Below, piece after piece: positions 54,449-62,974 of a stretch of 64,000 nt of DNA (positions within the stretch are counted from its first letter, which is position 1; each line of letters begins with the position of its first letter). A model generated the notes under the pieces. The model was not told where the DNA came from. It ran no database searches and worked only from the letters and a program-made list of their open reading frames with translations. Position numbers and translations under genes: made by a program. The stretch is from Caballeronia sp. dw_19 (GTDB lineage: Bacteria; Pseudomonadota; Gammaproteobacteria; Burkholderiales; Burkholderiaceae), in contig NZ_JAAVUQ010000035.1 of assembly GCF_018449515.1 (NCBI RefSeq), forward strand, positions 16,777 through 80,776, read 5' to 3'.

Positions 54449-56146
54449 TTACAGCTTCTTTTCTGCAGCATGCGATTTTCCGCCGCGTGACAGCACGGCC
54501 GATTCGGCCAAGTCGGTTTCGCGTAATAGCCGCGTCAACGTCTCGTCGTTAATAACGTTGGAGGCCCGTCTGCGGAATAGCTCCGCGCGCTCGGCACGTA
54601 GCGCGGTGACGTGCAGGTGCCGCGCAATTGACGCCGCGTTTTCAGCACGTCGACGTGCGCTTCCCTCCTCGAGCAGATCATCACTTTCAGAATGGAGAGG
54701 CCTTTGATAGACGAGCGCTACCTGCCTGGCGATCTCGCTAACAACTTCTGCATCGTCACGCCCGCCGTCGTGCGTCATCGCCTGACATTCAATTTCGATC
54801 GCCGTAAGCGCTGCGTTGGCAATCGCGGTACGCGCTTCCCTTTCCTCGCGCTTTTCATGCTCCTGTCCGACGTCCTTGCTCTGCCTAAGAAGCAGGGGCA
54901 GGCCGACCGTTGCGACTAGAAGCGAACAGATGATGACCCCAGCCGCAATAAAAACGATCAGGTCTCGAGCAGGAAAAGGGCTGCCATCGAGCATCGTCAG
55001 TGGCACGGACAGCACGGCGGCTAGCGTGATCGCGCCGCGCACACCCGCAAGCGATGTAATGGCGGCAATTCGAAAACCCGGGAGGGCGGAGTTCACTCCC
55101 TGACCGGCGATACGGCGGCTTGAGACCCAGCGTAACAGCCACACCCAGACCATCCGCAAACCGATCAAGGCAGCGTAGACTGCCAGCACATTCGTCACCA
55201 GCGCACCGAGCTCCCCGTCCTGCAGATTGTGCGCATCGACCAATGCACGGCCGATGATTGACGGGAATTGCAGGCCTAGCAGAATGAACACGAAACCGTT
55301 GAAGATCATTTCAATCATTGCCCAGACGCTCGCGCCTCGCATACGGGTTGCGATGCTTTCGCTGCCAAGGTCGGTCGTGAAATTCATCGCCATGCCTGCG
55401 GCGACCGCTGCCAGGATGCCCGATACGCCGATGTGCTCGGCCAGAATATAGGCGGCGAAAGGCAAGAGGGTAATGAGGATGATCTGAACGCCAGGATCGT
55501 CGTCCTCAGACAGTCGTGCAATTCTTTGACGCAGCCAGTTGAAAGGCCACGTGATGGCGATGCCAAGTACAACACCCCCGAGTGAGACAACGAAAAAACT
55601 GGACGAGGCCGACCAGAATGAAAACACACCGGTCAGGGTCGCCGCGACGGCGAATTTGAAGGCAACGAGTCCTGATGCGTCGTTGAGTAGCGCTTCGCCC
55701 TCGAGGATATGTTTAAGTTGTTGCGGCATGCGTCCGCGCGGCACGATGCCAGACAAGGCAACGGCGTCGGTGGGCGACAGCACGGCGGCCAATGCGAACG
55801 CAACTGACAACGGGATGGCCGGAACCAACCAATCGATGAAATAGCCTAGACCCGCAACGGTAAAGAAGACCAGACCAAGGGCAAGCAGCAGGATCGGACC
55901 GCGATAATGAACGAGCTCTCGCTTGGGCATGCGCCAACCATCAGCAAACAGCAAAGGCGGAATGAAGAGCAGCAGAAAGACCTCGGGCACGAAGGTCACG
56001 TGCAGACCGAGACTGGGCGCGGCGAGCAGCGCGCCAAGCGCAATCTGGACGAGGGGAAGCGGTACTGCGAACGGAATGATCCGGATGGCTGTGCTCGACA
56101 CCGCGACCACCAGCAATAAGACGAGAACGGTAATGACAGTTTGCAT
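54449..56146 (-). CDS. CPA1-family Na+/H+ antiporter
   Basis: The 565-residue protein has about twelve membrane helices with the CPA1 motifs. These are PLPLVQIALGALLA, LSPTDAVALSGIVP with the ion-binding Asp, EGEALLNDASGLVAF and RGAITLAAVLSVPL. A long charged cytoplasmic tail (about residue 420 on) follows. ATG 56146 (MQTVITVLVLLL) is chosen because the longer form begins with a TTG and adds 18 atypical residues. It exchanges cytoplasmic Na+ (or K+) for protons, supporting pH and salt tolerance. It stands alone on the reverse strand next to the Mg2+ ATPase gene. Confidence 0.85.
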   Translation of the reverse strand: MQTVITVLVLLLVVAVSSTAIRIIPFAVPLPLVQIALGALLAAPSLGLHVTFVPEVFLLLFIPPLLFADGWRMPKRELVHYRGPILLLALGLVFFTVAGLGYFIDWLVPAIPLSVAFALAAVLSPTDAVALSGIVPRGRMPQQLKHILEGEALLNDASGLVAFKFAVAATLTGVFSFWSASSSFFVVSLGGVVLGIAITWPFNWLRQRIARLSEDDDPGVQIILITLLPFAAYILAEHIGVSGILAAVAAGMAMNFTTDLGSESIATRMRGASVWAMIEMIFNGFVFILLGLQFPSIIGRALVDAHNLQDGELGALVTNVLAVYAALIGLRMVWVWLLRWVSSRRIAGQGVNSALPGFRIAAITSLAGVRGAITLAAVLSVPLTMLDGSPFPARDLIVFIAAGVIICSLLVATVGLPLLLRQSKDVGQEHEKREEREARTAIANAALTAIEIECQAMTHDGGRDDAEVVSEIARQVALVYQRPLHSESDDLLEEGSARRRAENAASIARHLHVTALRAERAELFRRRASNVINDETLTRLLRETDLAESAVLSRGGKSHAAEKKL

Positions 56147-56391
56147 TGGCTCAGGAAGGGAGAATGCTGCGAGCGAAAAACCAGGAAGTGCGCCTATCAA
56201 AACGGGCCGCTCATCTTAAGCGATATCTAATATGCAGCCGGATTTACATCAGACGCGTCGATAACGACACGGACACTCTGCTCTACTGCGGAGCGGGATC
56301 GCACTAATTCATGATGGCGTGGGACGTCAGGGCACCGCTTCGAATCATGTGAGACGTGAATGTGTTGCATACAGCAGGTGAGGTGAGCCGT

Positions 56392-56760
56392 GTCAACCGC
56401 GGCGCAAGCGGCACCCCACATGTCCGTAGCGACGATGGGCATCATTACCTTCGCCGATGCAATCGCAAGCGTCACGACGACGCTGTCGGGCTATATCGCC
56501 GACCGCTCGCACACCGAAAGCTGATAGTGAACGCGGACGACGCACTCACCCTTTCGGACAGATGCGTCTGGTGTTGGCCGGCGGATTGCCTATGCTGCTC
56601 TTCAGGTTCCCGATATCATGGTTTGGCAACACGCTGCGCGGTGCAATCTTGATACAGGCAGTGAGCTCCGAGGCTCACGGTCGCGCCTTCAGCTTTCATC
56701 GCGCGGCTAATGCAGTCGGCGCGGTGCTCCGGCCACCACTCGGGTTACGGTCCTTGCAGC
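56392..56760 (+). pseudogene. MFS transporter remnant
   Basis: Two frames together read VATMGIITFADAIASVTTTL and SGYIADRSH, and then FRFPISWFGNTLRGAILIQA with HGRAFSFHRAANAVGAVLRP. The second matches the R-G-R-A-F-G-F-H-R-A-x-D-x-x-G-A-V-x-G-P segment of one MFS subgroup. Stops and frame changes lie between and around them. Only a fraction of a normal 400-residue gene remains. Confidence 0.55.
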
Positions 56761-56861
56761 GGCAAGATGAGCGTGGCTGATAGGAAAGCGTCTCGCCAGT
56801 AAGACACGCCACGCTGTATAGCCCACTTCGATGAAGTGCTATGCACCCTGTCGATCCCCGT

Positions 56862-57125
56862 TCACTGCGGCTGTTCAATCATGAGATAACGAAGTACTAA
56901 TGCGGGATCGGCTATCTCTAAAATCAGGCGACGCAGAATCCGCTTGCGCATATGGTTCTCGTCCAACATCCACGGTCCTCCGACATCGCTCAGATGGCGG
57001 GAAACCGCCTCACGTAACGCCTCACCTTCCGAGAGTAAGCCGAGACGCACCGCCAGCAAGCCGACGATTACGTCATCAAGTTCGACACTCAGCGATCGGG
57101 TGTCGATCGTCAGGTCCAGTTTCAT
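56862..57125 (-). CDS. Hypothetical small protein downstream of groEL
   Basis: The 87-residue soluble protein starts at ATG 57125 with GGAGG upstream. It reads MKLDLTIDTRSLSVELDDVI and later DENHMRKRILRRLILEIADP. No family was recognised. It follows groEL on the same strand, but a strong hairpin (57178-57204) lies between, so expression may be partly separate. The acidic-basic helical pattern is compatible with a small regulatory protein. Confidence 0.55.
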   Translation of the reverse strand: MKLDLTIDTRSLSVELDDVIVGLLAVRLGLLSEGEALREAVSRHLSDVGGPWMLDENHMRKRILRRLILEIADPALVLRYLMIEQPQ

Positions 57126-57177
57126 GCTCTGCCTCCAGTGGGAGCCCGTTCAGCTATGTGTCCATCTTTAGGCACGG

Positions 57178-57204
57178 CTCCCGCGCCCGGCAAGAGCGCG
57201 GGAG
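57178..57204 (-). terminator. Hairpin after groEL
   Basis: Nine-base perfect arms (CTCCCGCGC and GCGCGGGAG) with a nine-base loop lie 50 bases after the groEL stop. No T-run follows, so it may be an attenuator or mRNA stabiliser rather than a full terminator. Confidence 0.5.
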
Positions 57205-57253
57205 TCGCATCGATCACCCAAAAGATGCCTTGTCGCTGCTCCGAACTTAAGCG

Positions 57254-58876
57254 TTAGTAGTCGAGCTCCGGAGCGGCTGCTGGCACTTTCACCTCTTCCT
57301 TCGGCGCCTCGGCCACGGTCGCGTCTGTCGTGAGAATCAGACCCGCAATAGAGGCAGCATTTTGCAACGCGGTACGAGTGACCTTAGTCGGATCCACGAC
57401 ACCGATCTCAACCAGGTCACCATATTCTCCCGTGGCCGCGTTATAGCCAAAGTTGCCATTGCCGGCCAGCACCTTCGAGATCACGACCGATGGTTCGTCG
57501 CCGGCGTTGGCGGCAATCACGCGCAACGGCGCTTCGAGCGCGCGCAGCACGATCTTGATGCCGGCATCCTGATCGGGGTTCACCCCCTTCAGTTCCGCCA
57601 CCGCCGGACGGGCCCGCAAGAGCGCCACGCCACCGCCGGGCACGATGCCCTCTTCAACTGCTGCACGCGTTGCGTGCAGTGCGTCGTCGACGCGGTCCTT
57701 CTTTTCCTTCATCTCGACTTCGGTCGCTGCCCCCACCTTGATGACGGCCACGCCGCCTGCCAGCTTCGCTACACGCTCCTGCAGCTTCTCGCGGTCATAG
57801 TCGCTCGTGGCCTGTTCGATCTGGACCCGAATCGCCTTCACCCGCGCGTCGATAGCCACTTTGTCGCCAGCGCCGTTGATGATAATGGAGTTGTCCTTCT
57901 GCACTTCGACACGCTTGGCGCTGCCGAGATCTTCCAGCGTCGCCTTCTCCAACTGCTTGCCGGTTTCATCGGAAACGATGGTCGCTCCCGTGAGAGTCGC
58001 AATGTCTTCGAGCATGGCCTTGCGGCGGTCGCCAAAGCCTGGCGCCTTGACCGCAGCCACCTTCAGGATGCCGCGCATCGAATTCACGACGAGTGTCGTC
58101 AGCGCCTCGCCTTCAATATCCTCGGCGATAATCAACAGCGGCTTGCTGGCCTTGGCTGACGCTTCGAGGATCGGCAACAGTTCGCGAATACTGGAGATCT
58201 TCTTGTCGTAAAGCAGGATTAGCGGATCATCGAGATAGGCGACCTGCTTGTCGGGGGCGTTGATAAAGTAAGGGCTCAAGTAGCCGCGATCGAACTGCAT
58301 GCCTTCCACCACATCCAGTTCATTCTCGAGTGACTTACCGTCCTCGACCGTGATGACGCCTTCCTTGCCCACCTTCTCCATGGCGTCCGCGATAATCTTT
58401 CCGATCGTTCCATCCGAGTTCGCCGAGATCGATCCGACCTGTGCGATTTCCTTGCTGGTCCTGATCGGCTTCGAGAACTTCTGCAATTCGTCAAGCACGG
58501 TGCTCACCGCCCGGTCGATACCACGCTTGAGATCCATCGGATTCATGCCGGCCGCGACATGTTTCATGCCTTCCTGAACGATCGATTGGGCCAGCACGGT
58601 GGCGGTCGTGGTGCCATCGCCAGCGACATCTGCAGTCTTTGAGGCGACCTGCTTGACCACCTGCGCCCCCATGTTTTCAAACCGGTCCTTCAGTTCGATT
58701 TCCTTTGCCACCGACACGCCATCCTTGGTGACCGTGGGCGCACCGAAACTGCGCTCGATCAGCACGTTGCGGCCCTTCGGACCGAGCGTGACTTTTACCG
58801 CATCGGTCAGAACGTTCACACCTTTGACGATACGGCTGCGGGCGCTGTTGTGGAATTGGACGTCCTTTGCACTCAT
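57254..58876 (-). CDS. groEL: GroEL chaperonin, secondary copy
   Basis: The 540-residue chaperonin has the ATP-site motif AGDGTTTATVLAQSIV (about 85-100), the apical-domain and hinge sequences and GPGFGDRRKAMLEDIA-like APGFGDRRKAMLEDIATLTG. It ends in VPAAAPELDY instead of the flexible Gly-Gly-Met repeat tail of housekeeping GroEL. The altered tail and the hsp20 neighbours suggest a stress-specific extra copy. It follows groES by 34 bases in one operon. It folds proteins inside a double-ring chamber capped by GroES. Confidence 0.92.
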   Translation of the reverse strand: MSAKDVQFHNSARSRIVKGVNVLTDAVKVTLGPKGRNVLIERSFGAPTVTKDGVSVAKEIELKDRFENMGAQVVKQVASKTADVAGDGTTTATVLAQSIVQEGMKHVAAGMNPMDLKRGIDRAVSTVLDELQKFSKPIRTSKEIAQVGSISANSDGTIGKIIADAMEKVGKEGVITVEDGKSLENELDVVEGMQFDRGYLSPYFINAPDKQVAYLDDPLILLYDKKISSIRELLPILEASAKASKPLLIIAEDIEGEALTTLVVNSMRGILKVAAVKAPGFGDRRKAMLEDIATLTGATIVSDETGKQLEKATLEDLGSAKRVEVQKDNSIIINGAGDKVAIDARVKAIRVQIEQATSDYDREKLQERVAKLAGGVAVIKVGAATEVEMKEKKDRVDDALHATRAAVEEGIVPGGGVALLRARPAVAELKGVNPDQDAGIKIVLRALEAPLRVIAANAGDEPSVVISKVLAGNGNFGYNAATGEYGDLVEIGVVDPTKVTRTALQNAASIAGLILTTDATVAEAPKEEVKVPAAAPELDY

Positions 58877-58910
58877 GGCTTTGCTCCTGCGAAAGTCGTT
58901 GGGAGAAAAA

Positions 58911-59228
58911 TCAAGCTACTTTCTTGACCGCGTCCTGGCCGTGCTCGAGGATACCCATCACGTCTTCCTCGCGCATGACGAGCAGCTCGTCATCATCGAC
59001 CTTGACGGTCTGCCCCGCATACCTGCCGAAAAGTACCTGGTCACCCACTTTCAACTGGAGCGGCCGTTGCGAGCCATCTTGCAGCAGCTTGCCGCTGCCC
59101 ACCGCAATGACCTCACCCTGCTCGGGCTTTTCCGCAGCCGAGTCGGGAATCACGATGCCGGAAGCCGTCGTGCGTTGCTGCTCGATCCGCTTGACGATAA
59201 CCCGGTCGTAAAGGGGACGAATTTTCAT
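58911..59228 (-). CDS. groES: GroES co-chaperonin
   Basis: The 105-residue Cpn10 starts at ATG 59228 after AGGAGATGGAAG and begins MKIRPLYDRVIVKRIEQQRT. It contains the mobile loop TTASGIVIPDSAAEKPEQGE and GDQVLFGRYAGQTVKVDDDE. It caps the GroEL ring. An upstream in-frame extension to 59324 is not GroES-like. It is the first gene of the groES-groEL pair. Confidence 0.92.
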   Translation of the reverse strand: MKIRPLYDRVIVKRIEQQRTTASGIVIPDSAAEKPEQGEVIAVGSGKLLQDGSQRPLQLKVGDQVLFGRYAGQTVKVDDDELLVMREEDVMGILEHGQDAVKKVA

Positions 59229-59328
59229 CTTCCATCTCCTGAGCGATAACAGATCACGAAAAAGGGAATCCGGCTGCGATGAGGACCGAAGGGGTCGCGG
59301 ATAGTCGCAGCCGTACCAGTACAACTGG

Positions 59329-59357
59329 CGAAAGGGTCTGCCGTAATCGGCTTCAAG
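59329..59357 (-). promoter_or_regulatory. Possible sigma-32 promoter of groESL
   Basis: On the reverse strand CTTGAA (59352-59357) is followed after 15 bases by CCCTTTCG (59329-59336). This partly matches the heat-shock consensus CTTGAAA and CCCCATNT. It lies about 100 bases before groES. Confidence 0.4.
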
Positions 59358-59360
59358 ATC

Positions 59361-59398
59361 TGCTCTGAAACAAATATGTTACAAAATATATCAGAGCA
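59361..59398. promoter_or_regulatory. Inverted repeat upstream of groESL
   Basis: Eight-base perfect arms TGCTCTGA and TCAGAGCA enclose a 22-base AT-rich centre. The repeat sits just upstream of the possible sigma-32 promoter. It does not match the CIRCE operator of HrcA. It may be an activator or repressor site. Confidence 0.45.
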
Positions 59399-59470
59399 GG
59401 ATGACTCGCTCGGACCGGCCCAGACGATAGACGTTGCGGGACACCGGCGCGTCCCTTAACGGGGATGCTG

Positions 59471-60031
59471 TTATCGGGCAGAGCAGGGCAGTTGCCGGCC
59501 GCCATCTGCCTCCAGTGTGCCGTCATCACTCGCTGCTTCGCGCCAGAGCCCTCCCTTGACGGGCCGGAATGTCCAGCGCAAATAGCCCTTGGCCGCGCCG
59601 AGCGGCATCACTCCTTTACGGTCCGGCGCCTCCTCCACCAAATGCGCTTGCCCGCTGCGATCGTCGGCGTAATCGCCGAAGGCCTGACGACAGGCCAACG
59701 CCTCGTGCGCCGACGCCCCGATCTCGTTGCAAGAGCGGCGCTGTAGCCGCTCAAGGTCCCACGCGCCGAGTTGCCAGGCGGCATCGAGCAAGGCTTGATC
59801 GATACTCTCGAAAGCCTGCCACTGCTCGTTGATCTGGATCGCCGATCCCGGCACCGCTCGCGTCGGGATCGGAATACCGGGAAGCCGCAGGGGCGTCGCG
59901 CGATGAAAGCCATGCCAATGCAGCAGCAATAACACCGGCGTATTGACGCGCGCCGCAACCGTCACCGTCACGGCGTATAGCGGCTTTCCCACCACTTTCG
60001 ACTGGGCTGAAATCGTTGGAAAAAGATCCAT
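59471..60031 (-). CDS. Hypothetical protein between groESL and hsp20 operons
   Basis: The 186-residue protein starts at ATG 60031 after GGGAG. It reads MDLFPTISAQSKVVGKPLYA, then NTPVLLLLHWHGFHRATPLR and LGAAKGYLRWTFRPVKGGLW. No family is recognised. It has no signal peptide or membrane helix. It is divergent from the hsp20 operon and shares that control region, so it may be heat-induced too. It could also be transcribed into groESL, since both are on the same strand. Confidence 0.55.
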   Translation of the reverse strand: MDLFPTISAQSKVVGKPLYAVTVTVAARVNTPVLLLLHWHGFHRATPLRLPGIPIPTRAVPGSAIQINEQWQAFESIDQALLDAAWQLGAWDLERLQRRSCNEIGASAHEALACRQAFGDYADDRSGQAHLVEEAPDRKGVMPLGAAKGYLRWTFRPVKGGLWREAASDDGTLEADGGRQLPCSAR

Positions 60032-60131
60032 GTGAGCACTCCCATCTATGAGAACAATCCCGCGGACACTGCGCTCGAAGTCACTGCCACAAGCCTATAT
60101 TTTATGACGTGTCCAGCGCAGCGAAACAGGC

Positions 60132-60160
60132 CTTGAAATTTTCGAAAAAGCACCTATTTT
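60132..60160 (+). promoter_or_regulatory. Sigma-32-like promoter of hsp20 operon
   Basis: CTTGAAA (60132-60138) matches the heat-shock -35 element fully. After 14 bases comes CCTATTTT (60153-60160), a fair match to CCCCATNT. It lies about 140 bases before the first hsp20 start. Confidence 0.65.
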
Positions 60161-60246
60161 GAATTTCGCTCAGGCAGTCGCGCGATGCAAGGTTTTATGC
60201 GCGCTGCGTGTTTCGATTTGTGTGTCAGGGACGTTTAATCCATGGC

Positions 60247-60301
60247 AGGCGAACCGGAGCGCGTAGCCCCGTTCGCCTCCTTTTCAAGGAATCAAACCAT
60301 G
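60247..60301 (+). promoter_or_regulatory. Candidate RNA thermometer over hsp20 ribosome site
   Basis: Two consecutive hairpins precede the ATG. The first pairs GGCGAAC (60248-60254) with GTTCGCC (60271-60277). The second pairs TCCTT (60278-60282) with AAGGA (60286-60290), which is the ribosome site itself. A weak stem hiding the ribosome site could open on warming, as in known small-heat-shock gene leaders. No ROSE or fourU consensus was matched. Confidence 0.45.
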
Positions 60302-60741
60302 AGCAGCCGCTACCCCAATACCGACCTCTTCGGTGAATTTGACCGTTTGCAACGACAGATCGAGAGCCTCTTTGGCGGGTTTCCATCGAGTCTCCGCTCG
60401 GCCCGGGTCGGAGCCTTTCCGCCTATCAACGTGGGTAGCACCGACGATTCCATCGAGGTCGTCGCCTTTGCGCCGGGGCTCGACCCCCGGCCCACATCGA
60501 CGTCTCGATCGAAAAGGGATTGCTCACAATCAGTGGAGAGCGTAAGCCCACTGAGCTCGACGATGGCGGCGAGGTCCGTACGTATGCGCAGGAACGCTTT
60601 GCGGGTACCTTCAGGCGTGCTATCGAGCTTCCTCAACATGCCGACCCCGACAAGGTGCAGGCCCGTTACGCCAATGGATGCTTAGCCATCAGCGTGGGCC
60701 GATCGCAAGCGTCGAAGCCGCGCGCCATCGCTGTCCAGTAA
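60299..60741 (+). pseudogene. Hsp20 small heat-shock protein (1), one frameshift
   Basis: The first frame begins MSSRYPNTDLFGEFDRLQRQ and runs to IEVVAFAPGLDP. The alpha-crystallin domain then continues in another frame as AHIDVSIEKGLLTISGERKP, with RTYAQERFAGTFRRAIELPQ and the C-terminal SVGRSQASKP. The break is at 60484-60495 in a run of five C, and restoring one base would give a normal protein of about 147 residues. As sequenced, a truncated protein would result. It is either a fresh mutation or a homopolymer sequencing error. Confidence 0.8.
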
Positions 60742-60767
60742 CCGTCGCACGCAATCAGGAGAACATC

Positions 60768-61190
60768 ATGAACCAAGCTATCCAACCTGCTGAACGGCCG
60801 GCCGAATCCAGCACGGCGGTCGCGACAACACGAGGCGGTCAAGCCGCTACAACGCGCCGCTTGACGTTGACACCCGCTGTCGATGTGCTCGAGAACAATC
60901 ACGGCATTACTGTATTCGTGGATCTTCCTGGCGTTACCGTGGAAAAACTCGATATCAAGGTCCAGGACGACACCCTGGTCATCAAAGCTGAAGCGATCGT
61001 GCCCACGCCACCAGGGCTGCGGTTGCAGCATGCAGAGATTACCCAGCCGCATTTTTTCCGGACCTTTGCATTGAGCGCTGACTTTGATGCATCCCGTATC
61101 GACGCGCAGTTGCGTGATGGGGTACTCAAGCTTGTGATCCCCCGGCGCGACGAGGCACGCCCGCGGCACATCGAAGTCACAGCTGGCTAA
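60768..61190 (+). CDS. Hsp20 small heat-shock protein (2)
   Basis: The intact 140-residue protein starts at ATG 60768 after AGGAGA. A flexible N-terminus (MNQAIQPAERPAESS) precedes an alpha-crystallin domain (TPAVDVLENNHGITVFVDLP, then LDIKVQDDTLVIKAEA, then FFRTFALSADFDASRIDAQL and DGVLKLVIPRRDEARP). It binds unfolding proteins without ATP and hands them to GroEL/DnaK systems. It is the only undamaged hsp20 of the three in this operon. Confidence 0.88.
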   Translation: MNQAIQPAERPAESSTAVATTRGGQAATTRRLTLTPAVDVLENNHGITVFVDLPGVTVEKLDIKVQDDTLVIKAEAIVPTPPGLRLQHAEITQPHFFRTFALSADFDASRIDAQLRDGVLKLVIPRRDEARPRHIEVTAG

Positions 61191-61265
61191 AACGCCGCGT
61201 CGAAAATCCGGCACAGAAGCAGCGCCGCTGGCGCTGCCTCCGTGCATGCGAAGCGGAGCCTTACG

Positions 61266-61649
61266 ATGCAAGACGAAATACATGAATTATGGAACAGGCA
61301 TTCGGTTAACATTCGCGCCATTCCCGTTCGGGACATGACCACGCGCCGTGCTGACAGAGACAGCTTCATCGCTCTCGTACGGATCGACCGTGATGGTGTG
61401 AACGTCGTCGACTGGCATTTGCCACGGCTTGCTCAGCGGTGGGCGAGCGCGGCTGAGGCGCAGCGCGAGGCTTTCGACTATGCGGTGAAGGCGATCAACG
61501 CGGGATTCTGTGGCGAGACGCGTCCACGCCCCGGGCCGGCCGTAGCGAACGAGGATGCTTCGCCATTTGTGCGAGTGCCCGAAGGTTTCAGAAACTCATT
61601 GGGAGATTTTGACCATGAACACGGAACTCAAGAACTGGAATCCATTTAA
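61266..61649 (+). CDS. Hypothetical protein within hsp20 operon
   Basis: The 127-residue protein starts at ATG 61266 (MQDEIHELWNRHSVNIRAIP); the ribosome site is poor. It contains SFIALVRIDRDGVNVVDWHL and AAEAQREAFDYAVKAINAGF, a compact alpha-beta pattern without catalytic motifs. Small proteins of this type occur beside hsp20 genes in Burkholderiaceae, but I cannot name the family. Its end overlaps the start of the third hsp20 gene by 35 bases. A hairpin (61219-61237) precedes it. Confidence 0.5.
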   Translation: MQDEIHELWNRHSVNIRAIPVRDMTTRRADRDSFIALVRIDRDGVNVVDWHLPRLAQRWASAAEAQREAFDYAVKAINAGFCGETRPRPGPAVANEDASPFVRVPEGFRNSLGDFDHEHGTQELESI

Positions 61650-62171
61650 ATTCCTGCGTAGGATAACTCACGAAGTGCGCCCACGCCATCCGACAACCCG
61701 ATCGGTCAGCAACGCCGGCCGCTGGAATGGACTGATCTATCTCGCCGTTTCCTGACTGATCCGTGGCGCGTGATGAACGAGTTTTTTCAGGAGCCACTTT
61801 TTGGCGAACTGTACAGATGGTTCGGCGATTTCAGCTCGCCCCGGTTCCAGCCTCGTATCGACGTGGTCGATGACGGCAAAGCCCTGCGCATAAGCGCTGC
61901 ACTGCCCGGTATGAGCCGGGAAGGCATTCAGACTTCGGTCGAGGCGGGAGCCTTGGTCATCCGGGGCGAGAAGAAACAGGACAAGCGAACAGAGGAAGAC
62001 GGCTGCTATCGGCTCGAACATGCGCATGGCGCATTCATGCGACGCATACCGCTGCCGGACGGCGTCGATGTGGACAATATCGATGCCAAGTTCGATAACG
62101 GCTTGCTCACGCTGGTGCTACCGAAGACCGAAGTATCCACATCTGCCGTGCGCAAAATCGAAATCCGCTAA
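61615..62171 (+). pseudogene. Hsp20 small heat-shock protein (3), one frameshift
   Basis: The gene starts MNTELKNWNPFKFLRRITHE at ATG 61615 after GGGAG. The frame then needs a one-base shift near 61690-61700 to continue as NPIGQQRRPLEWTDLSRRFL, TDPWRVMNEFFQEPLFGELY and the alpha-crystallin domain (RIDVVDDGKALRISAALPGM, then GALVIRGEKKQDKR, then NIDAKFDNGLLTLVLPKTEV). The domain itself is open from 61770 and could still be made from a GTG or ATG there (61770/61773), giving a short protein without the N-terminal arm. Confidence 0.8.
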
Positions 62172-62206
62172 GGGTCCAAGCTTTAACAGGCGGTGCGCTT
62201 TGTCTT

Positions 62207-62266
62207 TGCCGGCGTCTGGTTAACGGTGCTGCGCCTCAGCGCTGCGAGCCCTTCGAGACGCCGGCA
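62207..62266 (+). terminator. Long-range hairpin after hsp20 operon
   Basis: Eleven-base perfect arms TGCCGGCGTCT and AGACGCCGGCA are separated by 38 bases. It lies between the last hsp20 gene and the tRNA. It may end the operon, but no T-run follows. Confidence 0.4.
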
Positions 62267-62286
62267 TCTGCCGCACTCCCCCTTTC

Positions 62287-62359
62287 GGGCCGTTAGCTCA
62301 GTTGGTAGAGCAGAGGATTTTTAATCCGTTGGTCACTGGTTCGAATCCAGTACGGCCTA
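62287..62359 (+). tRNA. tRNA-Lys (TTT), atypical copy
   Basis: The cloverleaf folds: acceptor GGGCCGT with ACGGCCT (G1-U72 wobble), D arm with AGCTCAGTTGGTAGAGC, anticodon loop TTTTTAA with anticodon TTT at 62320-62322, and T arm ACTGG-TTCGAAT-CCAGT. Unusual features are an A-G mismatch in the anticodon stem, U instead of the usual C at loop position 32, and no encoded CCA after the discriminator A. It may be a secondary copy. Confidence 0.85.
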
Positions 62360-62974
62360 TTCGGCGCCCGTAACTTCGTATGCAGACGACGTAGCTTGAT
62401 TGTCCGTCACGACAGGTCTAAAACTAGCGAGCATCGAATGCGATCGCTACCTCTTCCGACGCGCTCCCTCGAACACACCCGGCGCCGAGGTAACCCGGAC
62501 ACGAGACAACCGACTCGTGAGAGTCCTCGCGCGGTCGGCGCTCGCTTGCCTTAGCGGTCTTTGTTGGCGACGAGATGAACAGCAAGCAAACCGCTACAAC
62601 GCTTCCGGCAATTGTCCCCAACTGGGTGTGCTTGAAACGGCCCGCAGACCTTGATTATGGGCCGATGGAAAAACGCTCAACAGGATCGGCTCGATGAAAA
62701 GTTGCGCATACGACTTGCCGTCTTGGTGTCTTCTTCCCCTCATCGCAGCACTGCTGCGATGAGGGGAATTTCGATCTCGTGCCTGGGAAGGTCAATGAAC
62801 AAGAAGCATCGGCGTCAGTGCTTTTCTATTGACTCGCATGCGTGACCTTGCGAGGCGTTCCCGCCACCTGCTGATATATACTCCATCCACGTTTTCACGC
62901 CTGCAATTGGGTCCTACGCGCGAATCTGTTCGTCGAATGCATGGCAATCTTGATCATCTTTCGAAGGGAGCACA
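62360..62974. other. Intergenic region after tRNA-Lys
   Basis: No convincing gene is present. A reverse frame at 62424-62621 begins with a signal-like stretch from a TTG codon, but it lacks a ribosome site. The region contains a strong palindrome at 62734-62768. Confidence 0.45.
62734..62768 (+). terminator. Perfect 17-base inverted repeat
   Basis: Arms TTCCCCTCATCGCAGCA and TGCTGCGATGAGGGGAA meet at a single central base and are followed by TTTCG. It forms a very stable stem if transcribed and may be a terminator or a DNA-binding palindrome. Confidence 0.5.

Noticed and set aside
59361..59398. CIRCE operator for HrcA
   Set aside because: The arms read TGCTCTGA and the spacer is 22 bases, unlike TTAGCACTC-N9-GAGTGCTAA.
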